This document shows positions 8,907 to 18,879 of a stretch of DNA of 64,000 nucleotides, in pieces; the first letter of the stretch is position 1; each line of letters begins with the position of its first letter. Source of the DNA: Notamacropus eugenii (Eukaryota; Chordata; Mammalia; Diprotodontia; Macropodidae). The DNA lies in the NCBI RefSeq assembly GCF_028372415.1, contig NC_092876.1, forward strand, positions 63,950,885 through 64,014,884. The letters are read 5' to 3'. The notes below the pieces were generated by a model. That model was not told the origin of the DNA. It did not search any database and saw only the letters and a program-made list of their open reading frames with translations. A program made the translations under genes and the position numbers.

Positions 8907-9112
8907 GCCTGGGACGTCATGCATTCACACAGGGATGCGTGTCCGAGGCAACCTTTCCTCGGGCGCAGGCACCGGCTTGGAAATGCCGCCCCCCACCAAT
9001 GAGGGCTCCGCAGCCCAGGCAGGGGGCGGGGCCTGGGAGGCCGCGGAAACGGGGGACTGCCTTGTAAATTGCAGATGCTGAGAACTTGATAACATTTCTT
9101 CCAAGTGGCTGT

Positions 9113-9472
9113 TTTTTCTCTTTCTTTCTTTTCTTTCTCTCTTTTCTTTCGTCCTTCCTTTCAATTCTTCTTTTCTTTCTCTCTTTTTCTTTCTTCCCTT
9201 TCTGCCTTTCTTTCCTTCTTTCTTTATTGCTTTCTCCTTCCCCCTTTTCTTTGTCTTTCTCACTTTCTTCCTTTCTTTTTTCTTTCTTCCTTTCTTTTCT
9301 TTCTGTCTTTTTTCTTCTTTCTCTATTCCTTTCTCCTTCTCTCTTTTCTTTGTCTTTCTCTTTCTCACTTTCTTTTTCCTTTTCTCCCTTTCTCTTTTTT
9401 CTTTCTCACTTTCTCATACTTTCTTTTTCTCTCACTTTTTCTCCCTCTGTCTTTCTCACTTTCTCCAAAATT
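9113..9472 (+). repeat. Polypyrimidine (CTTTC/CTTT-rich) tract, about 360 bp
   Basis: Almost pure C/T on the + strand with imperfect CTTTC and CTTTTCTTT units, ending in an A-rich run. It yields long open frames on both strands (low-complexity Phe/Ser/Leu or Lys/Arg/Glu) that are not genes. It borders the candidate enhancer and can in principle form triplex DNA. Confidence 0.95.
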
Positions 9473-9548
9473 AAAAAAAAATACAACACAGAATTCAATT
9501 ATTGTTGGGTTCTTTATCTCATAGCATTGTAAGTAATCATTTTGGATG

Positions 9549-9563
9549 CCTTTCCGGGAAAGG
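9549..9563. promoter_or_regulatory. Perfect palindromic STAT-type site
   Basis: CCTTTCCGGGAAAGG, with 7-base arms around a central G, containing TTCCGGGAA (TTC-N3-GAA). It lies just past the polypyrimidine tract, 4.4 kb upstream of ID3. Confidence 0.4.
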
Positions 9564-9572
9564 AATTGACTT

Positions 9573-10000
9573 TGCCAAAATTTAAAATCACTTTTATGAA
9601 TACTGACTGATTCACTGACTCACTGGCTATGGGAGGGGTTAAGGGACAAAACCATGAAGTAAAATGGCTTAAGTGACCTCTGCTTACCATTCCTCACCTC
9701 CACCCCCACTCCCTCATCGTGCTGCTTAGTAGGCTGGAAAAGGCACTGGGTGGAAGAAAGAGGAGCAGATAAATAAATTAATAAGAATAATAAAAAAGAG
9801 AGAGTTCAGAATTGTACTTATAAATTTATTGTTTCTATGTGGCCTTTCCTCTTTACGCCTCAGTCTCCCCAGCTATAAAATGAGAGTGTTGGATTTAGAT
9901 GATCTTTGAGGTCCCTTTCAGCTCTAAATCTCAAGTGAAATCTTTTGCTTAAATAGATAATAGGTTCTGAGTCGAAGTAGAGATGGTCATGTGAATGCAG
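9573..10000. other. Flank with a MIR tail
   Basis: 9848-9945 is a MIR 3' part (CCTCAGTCTCCCCAGCTATA, GGTCCCTTTCAGCTCTAAAT). The rest is unassigned. Confidence 0.45.
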
Positions 10001-10009
10001 AGTGTCAGA

Positions 10010-10450
10010 AAGGGAATCAATCAATCAACGACTATTTATTCAACAGCTACTATGTGCCAGAAGCTGATCTAGGCATTGGGAGATAGAGATGAAAGAAAAA
10101 TAGTTCCTACCCTGAAAGAGTTTATATCTTATTGGGGGAGACAACAAATGACCCTGTGAACCGCAGCGTGAAAATATGATTTTGGCAAAGATACTGGAAT
10201 GATTTGCCATTTCCTTCTCCAGTGGATTAAGGCAAATGGAGGTTAAGTGACTTGTCCAGGGTCACACAGTAATTGTCTGAGGTTAGATTTGAACTCAGAT
10301 CTTTCCAACCCAGGTCCCTACTGAGTCTCCAAATATATAAATACAAGGTAAGTTTTGAATAGAAAGCATTAGTAGCTGGGGACAGAAAGAAAGGCCTTGT
10401 ATAAGGTGACCCTTGAGCTGAGCTTTGAAGGGATCTTGGAGGCCATGGAA
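10010..10450 (+). mobile_element. 0.7-kb old interspersed repeat, interrupted by a SINE
   Basis: Head CAGCTACTATGTGCCAG and body ATTGGGGGAGACAACAAATG. It resumes after the insertion with CTTGAGCTGAGCTTTGAAGG. The same element recurs at 15830-16600, 30690-31130 and 47375-48030. Confidence 0.55.
10150..10322 (-). mobile_element. MAR1-like RTE-tailed SINE
   Basis: TTTGCCATTTCCTTCTCCAG and GTCCAGGGTCACACAGTAAT on the + strand are the reverse of the SINE body. It is inserted in the repeat at 10010-10450. Confidence 0.7.
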
Positions 10451-10499
10451 TTCAGTGGGTACCTGAACAAAATTCCCCTCTTGAAAACTTCTAGTCTTG

Positions 10500-10735
10500 A
10501 GGCAACAGTAGAGAGAGCTCTGGGTCAGGAGTTAGAAAGACCTGAGTTCAGATCCAGCCTCAGACTCTAGCTGCGTGATCCTGGGCAAGTTGCTTAACTC
10601 CTCTCGGCCTCAGTTTCCTCAACTATAAAATGGGGATCCTATCAGCCTCTATCTCCCAGAGTTGTTTCAAGAATCACATGAGGTAATCATTGTAAAGTGT
10701 CTGGCACATAGTAGGTGCTATGCTAGCTAGTGAGA
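10500..10735 (+). mobile_element. tRNA-derived SINE with MIR-like 3' end
   Basis: AAGACCTGAGTTCAGATCCA, TGATCCTGGGCAAGTTGC, CCTCAGTTTCCTCAACTATA and GGCACATAGTAGGTGCTA. Confidence 0.75.
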
Positions 10736-10869
10736 GAAAATTTCCTACTCCCCAAGGCAGCTCAAGCTACTTTTAGATCACTTTAATCATAAGCAGTTTT
10801 TCTCCACATAAGATCTAAATCTGCTTCTCTGCAATTTCTACTCATTATTCCTAGAGTTCTGATGTCATA

Positions 10870-11045
10870 ATAACAATAATAATTTGCACACATAATGCTT
10901 TATGGTTTGCAAAGCACTTTATATACATGACCTCACTTGATCCTTCCAACGGTTCTGTGAGGCAGGTACTATTATTAACTCTCTTTTGGAGATGAGGAAA
11001 TTGAGATTAAGTGATTATCCAGGGTCATACAACTAGTAAATACTG
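10870..11045 (-). mobile_element. MIR-type SINE
   Basis: TTTGCAAAGCACTTTATATA, GAGATGAGGAAATTGAGATT and CCAGGGTCATACAACTAGTA. Confidence 0.65.
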
Positions 11046-11059
11046 GGAGTGGGGGTGGG

Positions 11060-11285
11060 GTGGGAATATGGTGGATAGAACATCTGGTCTGCAGTCAGGA
11101 AGACTGAGTTCAAATCCTCCTTCAGATACTTAGCAGCTGTGTGACCCTGAGCAAGTTATCTAGCATCTGTCTGTCTCAGTTTCCTCAACTATAAAATGGG
11201 GATCATGAAAATCAAATGAGACAGCATTTGTAAAATGATTAGCACATATCCTGCCACATAGTAAATGCTTAATAAAATGCTTATT
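11060..11285 (+). mobile_element. tRNA-derived SINE with MIR-like 3' end
   Basis: GGATAGAACATCTGG, AAGACTGAGTTCAAATCCTC, CTGTGTGACCCTGAGCAAG and ACATAGTAAATGCTTAATAA. Confidence 0.75.
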
Positions 11286-11544
11286 CCCCTCCCTCATCTT
11301 GACTCCAACTCAAATGTTCTTGCATGTGATGGGAGAATGTTGATGATTTTGAATGTGGATCCTCAGTCCATGTGGGAGGTATGATTTCTGTTTGGTGCAC
11401 AGAGACAGACAGACAGAGAGCGTAGACTTTGAATGGAGGAGGATCTACCCCCAGAGCCACAGGCTTGTGGGAAGGAGCAGATGCTCCAACAGACACATTG
11501 ATTCCCGACACCTATACCAAAGTGACTGCTAAGAGTGGGTGAGA
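11286..11544. other. Unassigned, no gene
   Basis: No repeat or gene recognised. Confidence 0.3.
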
Positions 11545-11855
11545 CAAAATGTAGCAGATCATGTTTATGTATGTGTACATGTTTGTGTATCATGTTCTGA
11601 TTTGTTATACGATTTCTTTCATTTATTTTAGTCTGACTACATAGCATGACTATAGTGAAAATATACTCAATAGGAAAGTATATGTAGAACCTATACAGAA
11701 TTGTATGCAGTCGTGGGGAGGGAGGGGGGTAGTGGGGGGTTGGTGGTGGGGGATAAAATCTCAATTGTATGGCAGTGATTGTTAAACATTAAAAAATAAA
11801 AAAATAAATAAATAAAATAAAATAATTTTAAAAAAATCCAAAAAAAAAAAAAAAG
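11545..11855 (+). mobile_element. L1 LINE 3' end with A-rich tail
   Basis: The 3' UTR includes ATAGCATGACTATAGTGAAA, GTGGGGAGGGAGG and ATGGCAGTGATTGTTAAACA, then an A-rich tail. It is 5'-truncated. Confidence 0.65.
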
Positions 11856-12639
11856 AGTGGGTGAGAGACTTGGTTGAGCTGAGATGTCATCTTCCTCCCA
11901 AGCCACAGAGCCTCTAATTCTTGTATATTCTCTTTCCTAAACTATTCTATACAACTTCCCCAGTCACTTTTTTTGCTGCTTGTTTTGAAAAATATGTTTG
12001 CTCAGCATCTGTGATTGTCTTTTGTATAATAAGTGTTTTGTGGGAAGCGAGATAAAATGACAGGGATTAAGCTAACTGTTACCCTTCTGGACTGGGGCAA
12101 AAGTACTCTAGGGGAATGACCAGGGCAAATGGTTTTCATCCTGAACTCCGAAAGAATATCATACCCCCTAGGCTGAAAGGAGTGATACGTTTTATATATA
12201 TATATACACATGTAAATTATATATGTATTTGTATATACACACATATACACATGTACATGCATACATATACACACATATATGTGTGTATATATTTATATAT
12301 GTGTATATATATGTATTTTGTGTATATATGTATATTTTTGGCCTATATATCTCTTGAAGATAAAGGAGCTTTAAAGGATGGTCACTCAATCATGGTGAAC
12401 CTCTTATTCTCCCCAAAGATGGAAATAATCATCCAATAAAAATACTCTTAGATTTCAGACAAACAGATTTCAGACTAACAAAATGAGCACATTTTTTCTG
12501 TGTTGACTATCCATACCAGAAAATTCAAGAATGCCTACTGAATATTATCCAGACTATGGTAGCCAGTGCTTGGGCAGGTACAGTTGTTTTGCGGTTTACT
12601 TCAATATAGTAATCCTTATCCATTGAACATACAGCACAA
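11856..12639. other. Flank with AT/AC microsatellite
   Basis: 12190-12340 is a TATA/TACACA-rich microsatellite. The flanks are unassigned. Confidence 0.5.
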
Positions 12640-13030
12640 AGTAGTGAAAAGAGTGTTGTATTTGTGGTTGGAGGATCTGAATTTAAATCCTGACTTTCAC
12701 ACTTACCACATATGTGACCTTAGGCAAGTTGGTAACCTCTCTGGGCCTCAGTTTCCTAAATTGTAAAATGAGAGGGTTGGACTAGATGGGGGTAGGGAAG
12801 CTGTGGCCTTGAGGCCACACATGGACCTCTAGGTCCTCAAGTGTAGTCCTTTGACTGAATCCAAACTTGACAGAACAAATCCCCTTAATAAAAGGATTTG
12901 TTCTGTAAAACTTGGACTCAGTCAATGGACCACACTTAGGGACCTAGAGGGCTACATGTGACCTGGAGATCACAAGTTCCCTACCCCTGGATTAGATAAG
13001 GTACAGTCAGCTCTAAATCTAGGATTCATC
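12640..13030 (+). mobile_element. MIR-type SINE split by a hAT-type insertion
   Basis: Left part 12640-12787 (GACCTTAGGCAAGTTGG, CCTCAGTTTCCTAAATTGTA, GGTTGGACTAGAT). The right part resumes at 12990 (GATTAGATAAGG, CAGCTCTAAATCTAGGATTC). Confidence 0.75.
12788..12989. mobile_element. hAT-type non-autonomous DNA transposon (about 200 bp)
   Basis: Terminal inverted repeats (GGGGGTAGGGAAGCTGTGGC against a CAGGGGTAGGGAACTTGTGA reverse end). Internally self-complementary: AATCCCCTTAATAAAAGGATT at the centre is flanked by matching arms. Probable 8-bp target duplication GACTAGAT/GATTAGAT within the MIR. Confidence 0.75.
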
Positions 13031-13149
13031 TGATGAGCCACCCCTAGGGTCCAATTAGGCAGATAATTTTAGAATCATGGTCAGAACTAGAGTGAACCTG
13101 AAGAAAACAGACTGTTAGAAATGAAATAGTTTAGATATCACAGGGTAAT

Positions 13150-14105
13150 TTAAAGCATTTCTATTGACACCTTTTGTTTTCATGTCGCATTTTTTCTCCT
13201 GTATCCCTCTTCCTTTCTCCTCCTAGAGAGCCATCCCTTACAGAAAAGGGTTGTTAAAAGAAAAGGAAAAAAAAAAGTACAGCAAAAACAATCAACAATT
13301 GGAAAAATTGTGACGTTATATTCAACGTTTTACACTCATGAATGCCCCCACCTCTACACAGGAGTGGGGGAGGGAAGTGTCTTTCTTATATCTCTTTTTT
13401 GGGATCCAAACTTATCATTTTGTGATATTCACTTTCAATTGTTTTGTGGTTATTCCATTTATTTTCATTGTAGCCATTGTGTATATTGTTTTCCTATCCC
13501 TGCTTCCTTCACTCTGCATCAGTTCATGTACGTCTTTGCATATTTCTCTTTCGTCATCATATTCATTGTTTCTTACATCGTCATATCTAGTCCATTAAGT
13601 TCATGTTCCACGATTTGTTTATTCATTCCCCAATCTATGGGTGCTTTCTTTGTTTCCAGTTCTCTGCAACTCCAAAAAGTGCTTCTATGAATTTTTTGGT
13701 GCAGATGGAGATTTTCTTCATGTCATTGACCTCATTGGGCCTTATGCCTAGCACTGGAATCCCTAAATCAAAGGGTCTGATTATCTTAGCCCCTATAGCT
13801 GCATAACTCCAAAGAGTATTCTAGAACAGTTGTACCAATTCACAGCTCTACCCACAAAGCTTTGGTGTCAGTTGAATAGCACTCATGAGGCATCTGCTCA
13901 AGCCAGGTATTGTGCTAAACTTTCTCCAAATCCTCCCACGTGAATTATTCCCATATTATGTCATTTTTATTATTGGCCATTCTGAGACAAAAAATCCTCA
14001 GGGGTTGTTTTGATTTGAATTTTTCTTGTTAGTGATTTGGAGCATTCTTTCATATGTTATTAATAGTTTGAAATTCTTTAGAAAACTGTTTGCAGAATAT
14101 AGACT
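13150..14105 (-). mobile_element. L1 LINE 3' end
   Basis: CACTCTGCATCAGTTCATGT, CCCCAATCTATGGGTGC, CAGTTCTCTGCAACTCCAAA and CTCCAAAGAGTATTCTAGAA are the reverse of the L1 ORF2 C-terminal/3' region. A 50-bp MIR-like piece (13872-13920) interrupts it. Confidence 0.75.
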
Positions 14106-14109
14106 ATAT

Positions 14110-14258
14110 CAGGGGTGAGGAACCTGTGTCCTCGAGGTTACATGTAGCCCTTTAGTTCCTCAAGTGTGACCCTTTGATTGAATCCAAACTTCACAGAGCA
14201 AATCCCCTTAATAAAAGGATTTGTTCTGTAAATCTTGGCTACAGGTTCCCCATCCCTG
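14110..14258. mobile_element. hAT-type element, internally deleted
   Basis: Same family as 12788-12989: CAGGGGTGAGGAACCTGTG at one end, CAGGTTCCCCATCCCTG at the other, and the AATCCCCTTAATAAAAGGATT centre. Most of the right arm is missing. Confidence 0.75.
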
Positions 14259-14259
14259 G

Positions 14260-14460
14260 ATGATAAAATGGGCCTTAGAACATAAAATGTTAAAACAAAA
14301 TGCTAGGTTTGGGTGGGACCTTAGAATGAACAGACCTTAGAACCTAGAACGTCTAAAGCTAGAAAGGACCTTAGAAAATGAACCCTGAGAAACTATTTGG
14401 TCAGACCCTAAGGATGACACCATTAGCCCCAAACCCCAAAATGGACTAGGGTAAGTGATC
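14260..14460 (+). repeat. Units of the dispersed 33-bp family
   Basis: Repeated CTTAGAACATAAAATGTTA, CCTTAGAACCTAGAACGTC and similar, passing into a MIR3-like fragment. Confidence 0.5.
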
Positions 14461-14636
14461 TGCCCAATCTACTGGGCAAAGGAAAGGACAGGAGCAACTG
14501 GTCAGGAGAGAACAGGGTTTGGGGGGAGAAGAGCCACATCTTGCACAGTCCTGTGCTGTGAATATAGAAATGAAGTACTCTCAGAAAAATGTTTGTCCCT
14601 CTTGGGAAATAGCGCTAAATGCATAGCACTTCAACA

Positions 14637-14724
14637 GAAACACATAGTAGGCTTAAAATATTACTTCTTCTTTGCAGTCTGAAAAGGCAGACCTAGATTC
14701 TATTTCTATTTGACTACTTATCAG
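14637..14724 (+). repeat. 88-bp duplicated segment, copy A (likely source)
   Basis: Identical to 16203-16290 except at one base (C at 14679). On its right it continues smoothly into MIR sequence (CTCTAATCTTCAGCTC), so this is probably the original. Confidence 0.85.
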
Positions 14725-15065
14725 GACATTCCTCTCTAATCTTCAGCTCTATTTTATGTAAAATGAGAACTTTGGACTCCATAAACTCTCCCATCTTTTC
14801 TAACTCCAATGATCTATGTTCTAAAGCCCCTCTCAGTTCTTAGGGCCTTCCCAGTTTCGATATTCTGGACTCTAACGTACTCTAAAGCCCTTCCAGTTCT
14901 GATATTCTGAGTTTTAAAGGGCCCTCCCAGCTCTGACATCCTGGGTTCTGAGGGCCCTCTCACCTCTGAATAAGTCCTGTGTTCTAAGGTTCCTTTTAGC
15001 TTTAATACTTTGTTCTTAGTTATTTAGAGCCCCTCCCAGCTGTGACAACCTATGTTTCAGGATCC
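14725..15065 (-). repeat. MIR tail followed by 33-bp-family units
   Basis: TTCTAAAGCCCCTCTCAGTT, GTTTTAAAGGGCCCTCCCAG, CTCTGACATCCTGGG and further units in reverse orientation, diverged, near 33-bp spacing. Confidence 0.6.
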
Positions 15066-15329
15066 CAACAGACACTTATATAGTGTTTTAAAGTTTTTGA
15101 TGTGATTTACATATACTGTATCAAAAATGGCCCCAGATCACAACATGAGGTTTCAAAATTCTACAAGCTAGAACAGTGTAGAAGCTATTATAGGAGGGTT
15201 GGAGATTTCGTGTTGAGGCTATTTGGGGATCAAGGGAATAGAAGGATTTGTCTAACCCAGTCATGGTGGGAGACCTCTGTCCACCTGGGGCCAGGAGGCT
15301 TGTTTTAATTGGGAGTAGGCGGAGACATG

Positions 15330-15630
15330 TTGAATTGATAGTACACGGTAGTTGTCTTTAAGTATTTGAAGGCCTTCCATGTCAAAGAAGGACATTCTTT
15401 GCTTGGCCCAGAGTCAAGTCAATAAGCGTTTCATATAAGTGCCTTGGATGTGCCAGGCCCTATGCTAGGTGCTGGGGATACAAAACAAGGGCGAAAACCC
15501 CAGAGGGCAGTGGAAGCTGTACAAAGAAAGGGTTAGGCTTCATGGAAGGGAACAGGAGCTGTCCAAAAGTAGGATGAGCTAGTGCTTGCTCCTTCACTGG
15601 AAAGTTTCAGACCAAGGCTGGATATCTCTA
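15330..15630 (+). mobile_element. L3/CR1-type LINE 3' end split by a MIR-like insertion
   Basis: GTTGTCTTTAAGTATTTGAA and CTTTGCTTGGCCCAGAG, then an insertion at about 15413-15520 (GTGCCAGGCCCTATGCTAGG), then GGAGCTGTCCAAAAGTAGGA and AGACCAAGGCTGGATATC. Confidence 0.65.
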
Positions 15631-15829
15631 GATTTGGAGCTGGGCAGGATCATGGATGTCATTGAGCCTGAAACTGAGACTCAGAGATTAGACTTGTCCA
15701 GAATCCCCATACTAATAGAATGCCATCTTTCTGACTCTAGTTCCTATGTGTTGGGTCCACTGAGCAACACTGCCTCTCCCATTGTCTACGTGCAGGATGA
15801 GATTTGGGTTTAGGCATAGCTTTGGTTAT

Positions 15830-16600
15830 ATGGCTTGCATTTCAGTTATTCCTGTGATTTAGTCAGTCAACTAGCATTCATTAAGTTAACCTATGTGCCA
15901 GCCACTGGGCAAAAACATAGCCCCTCTTCTCAAGAAGCCCAAAGTCTAATGGGGGAGATGACATGCAAACAACTGTGTGCAGACAAGCTATAGACAGGAT
16001 AAGTAGATGATCAACAGAGGAAAGGCCCTAGCATGGAGGGAAATGGAGAAAAGCTTCCTGTAGAAGGTGGGACTTTAGGGGAGACTTGAAGGAAATCAGA
16101 GAAGTCAGGGGATGAAGAGGAGGAAGGATGGAGAGAATTCCAGGCATGGAGACCATCAGCCCATGAAAACCCTCAATTGAGAGATAGAATTTCCTATTTG
16201 AGGAAACACATAGTAGGCTTAAAATATTACTTCTTCTTTGCAGTATGAAAAGGCAGACCTAGATTCTATTTCTATTTGACTACTTATCAGCAAAGAAGTC
16301 AATGTTACTGGTTCATAGAGTATGTAGGGGAGAGGCAGGCATAGGAAGACTGGAAAGCGAGGAGGGGGCTAGATTATAATAATGCCAAAGGGAGGATTTT
16401 ATATTTGATCTGGGAGGTGATAGGGAGCCTCTGGTGTTTATTGAATAGGGTGACATGGTCAGACCTAAGTTTTAGCAAGATCACTGTAATGGAGGCTGGA
16501 GGGATTTATGGCAGATAGACCAATTAGCAGGCTATTGTAAAAATCCAGGTATGAAATGAGGGCCTGCCTGTATCAGGGTGGTAGTTATATCAGAAGAGAT
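15830..16600 (+). mobile_element. 0.7-kb old interspersed repeat carrying the 88-bp insertion
   Basis: CTATGTGCCAGCCACTGGGC head, TCTAATGGGGGAGATGACAT, GAAAAGCTTCCTGTAGAAGG, GATTTTATATTTGATCTGGG, AGGGTGACATGGTCAGACC and AGCAGGCTATTGTAAAAATC. Known in marsupials and, I think, in placentals. I do not name the family. Confidence 0.6.
16203..16290 (+). repeat. 88-bp duplicated segment, copy B (inserted)
   Basis: One mismatch to 14637-14724 (A at 16245). It lies in the 0.7-kb repeat, whose other copies read straight from GAGGAA to CAGCAA where this segment sits. Confidence 0.85.
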
Positions 16601-17225
16601 TCTGAAAATTGAGCAAGCAGACAGTTTCATGGCTGGCATCACAAATATTCCCAAAATATTTTGGGGAAAGGTGAGGATTGCAGATGAGCCATCTGGATGG
16701 TATAGAGTACTGTCCTTGAACATCTTTGGAGTGTCGTCATCTAATCTCCTTCTCACTGAACATCCATTGAAAGAAAATTGAGTTTTGGAGAATTAACCTA
16801 TGGAGAGAAGGCCAAGAAAGACAGAAATCTCTCCCAATTAATTGAAATCCATTAGACAGGATGCAATGGGACTAAAGGTGAGCTTTGGGGGTTTTCATGT
16901 CTGTGAAACTTTTTCTCTGGAGAGCTTTTTGGTTAAAAAAAAAATCAGTTCCCAAGTAGAGAAAGTCAGGGGAAAGGGGAATTTCCCCTTGGAATTCAGT
17001 GAAGATTTTCCCCCTAAACTTACAACTTCTGTGGCCCCAATGTTCCTTCTGCCCCTGGTCTGTGTTAGGGAAATTTGTAAAGCTCCAGAGTTTCCCACCC
17101 AATCTTTAGTGATTTCCCTCTCCCTCCTTCCTACATCTTCTTTCCTGGTGCTCTCTCTTTATCTCTTACCTTCCTTCTCTCCTTCTTTCCTTTTCTCCCT
17201 CTTTCCTTCACCCTGATATAATATA
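16601..17225. other. Unassigned flank with pyrimidine-rich end
   Basis: No gene. 17108-17212 is C/T-rich low complexity. Confidence 0.35.
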
Positions 17226-17395
17226 AAAGTTGGAGGACGTGGGGTTAAATCCTGCCTCTGATTGTGTGACCTTGGACAAGTCCCTTAATCTCTTGGGGAT
17301 GTCAGATAGCCCATCGGTAAAATGGCAGGGTTGGCTTACAAGGCTTCTGATGTTTTCAGCCCTAGAGATGTGCTCCTATGATCCTCTTTTCCATC
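17225..17395 (+). mobile_element. MIR-type SINE
   Basis: GTGTGACCTTGGACAAGTCC, CTTAATCTCTTGGGGATGTC and GTAAAATGGCAGGGTTGG. Confidence 0.7.
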
Positions 17396-17489
17396 TCTCC
17401 CGTTTCCTTATGCTCCTTACACACTCTTCTTTTCTCTAGTCATTTTAGGTAGGTGAATTTAATCTTAAGAATTATTTTTGGTTCCATCT

Positions 17490-17785
17490 TGAAGTCACAG
17501 AATCACAAAGTATTGGAACTGGAAATAACTTTAGAATCTAGAATATCAGAACTGAAAGAGGCCTCAGAATGTTGGGTGTCATGCCATCTTGGGGTAGGTG
17601 GAGGAGAGGAGGAGAAAATTTGGAACTCAAAATCATATGGAAGTGAATGTTGAAAACTCAAAATAAATAATTAATATATTTTTAAAAAATTTGGGTGTCA
17701 GAGCCAGGGACGGGGAATGCTACTTCAGCATATTGAATGTCAAAGTTGGGAAGGATCTTAGAACCTAGGATGTCACAGCTCCAGA
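17490..17785 (+). mobile_element. 33-bp-type head units with an L1 3'-tail fragment
   Basis: AACTTTAGAATCTAGAATAT units at 17525-17560 and 17735-17785. 17585-17690 is an L1 3' tail (AATTTGGAACTCAAAATCAT, GTGAATGTTGAAAACTC, A-rich). Confidence 0.55.
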
Positions 17786-17789
17786 TGCT

Positions 17790-18062
17790 CAAGAAACTTC
17801 TGTGGCTCCCTCTTGCCTCTAGGCTAAAATACAAAATCCTGTGTTTGGCATTTAAAGCCCTTCTGGTACCTATTTTATATGATTCTTCCTCTTGTACTCT
17901 AGAAGCCAGCCAAGCTGGTTGTCTTACCCTTCCTCATTCATGACCTTCCATCTACCGTCTCCATGCCTTTGTATGAGCCGTTATAAGGATCAAAAAATGT
18001 TATTTGTTAAGAGACTTACAAATCTTAAGAGACTATATAAATGTTAGCTATTATTATTATTA
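17790..18062 (+). mobile_element. L2-type fragment and MIR tail
   Basis: CTCTAGGCTAAAATACAAAAT, TTTGGCATTTAAAGCCCTTC. Then TATAAATGTTAGCTATTATT before the SINE. Confidence 0.6.
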
Positions 18063-18307
18063 GGGGCAACTAGGTAGCTCAGTGGATAGAGTGCCAGTCC
18101 TAAAGTTAGGAAGACCTGAGTTCAAATCCAGCTTCAGACACTTATTAGCTGTGTGACCCTGGACAAGTCACTTAACCCTGTTTGTCTCAGTTTCTTCATC
18201 TGTCAAATGAGCTGGAGAAGGACATGGCAAATCACTCTGGTATCTCTGCCAAGAAAACCCCCAATGCAGTCATGGAGAGTTAGATGGGACTGAACAACAA
18301 TAACAAC
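18063..18307 (+). mobile_element. MAR1-like RTE-tailed SINE, full length
   Basis: GGGGCAACTAGGTAGCTCAG head with tRNA-like GTTCAAATCC, GTGTGACCCTGGACAAGTC, GAGCTGGAGAAGGACATGGC, and a tail GGACTGAACAACAATAACAA of RTE/BovB type. It lies in a TTATTA tract that is repeated at both sides. Confidence 0.8.
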
Positions 18308-18529
18308 TTTATTATTATTATTTCAGCATCTGGGACATGCTTGTTGATTGATCAATTGCCTCCCCCTCAGGGATCTCAGGAAAGAATCTATGGAAGTAAA
18401 AGACTGAAGTTCTCCTGCCGTCAACCTTCTCTGAGGCCTACGTTGGTAAGGTAAGCAGCAGCTACTCTAATCTAATGGAGTATCAGGTAAGATCCCCAGA
18501 CAGGAGGTTGGGAGAACTGGGACTCTCTC

Positions 18530-18700
18530 ATTCTAATCCAATCGATCCAACAAGGATTTATTAGGCGTTTTGCCACTAACCTGTTGAAAGTCATTTTTCC
18601 TCTCTGGGCCTCAGTTTCCTGATCTGTAAAAATGGAGCAAAAATAAATACTTATCCTGTCTCTGGCCTAAAGCTTTTGTGAGAAGCTCATGGAATAAAGG
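18530..18700 (+). mobile_element. MIR-type SINE fragment
   Basis: CCTCTCTGGGCCTCAGTTTC and CTGATCTGTAAAAATGG. Confidence 0.65.
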
Positions 18701-18879
18701 ATGTGAAATAAAGGCCATTTACAGTGTAATCATAATGACCAAGCTTGGTCTGGAAGAAGAAAAACTGGAAGTCAAAAGTCATCCCTCCTTTGCAGAGGAA
18801 AAGGAATGTGAATGTGGAAAAATACATATAAATGTCAGTCTTGATTGACATATTGGTTCATTTTGCTGAACTACTGCCC

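Larger units (their letters stand above)
8560..9112. promoter_or_regulatory. Candidate ID3 upstream enhancer, BMP-responsive type
   Basis: A non-repeat block between a MIR3-like copy and a polypyrimidine tract, becoming CpG-rich at 8820-9065. It holds two CAGCTG E-boxes, a perfect TGGCGCC-N5-GTCTG element, a CRE-like GACGTCA (8913-8919), CCAAT (near 8996) and a GGGGCGGGG GC box (near 9025). It lies 3.4-3.9 kb upstream of ID3. From memory, a BMP-responsive region about 3 kb upstream of human ID3 has been described, so this is a plausible marsupial counterpart. No open frame here looks like a gene. Confidence 0.6.

Noticed and set aside
8925-9532. Three overlapping frames of 139-148 codons on both strands
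   Set aside because: Translations of the polypyrimidine tract (Phe/Ser/Leu or Lys/Arg/Glu only).
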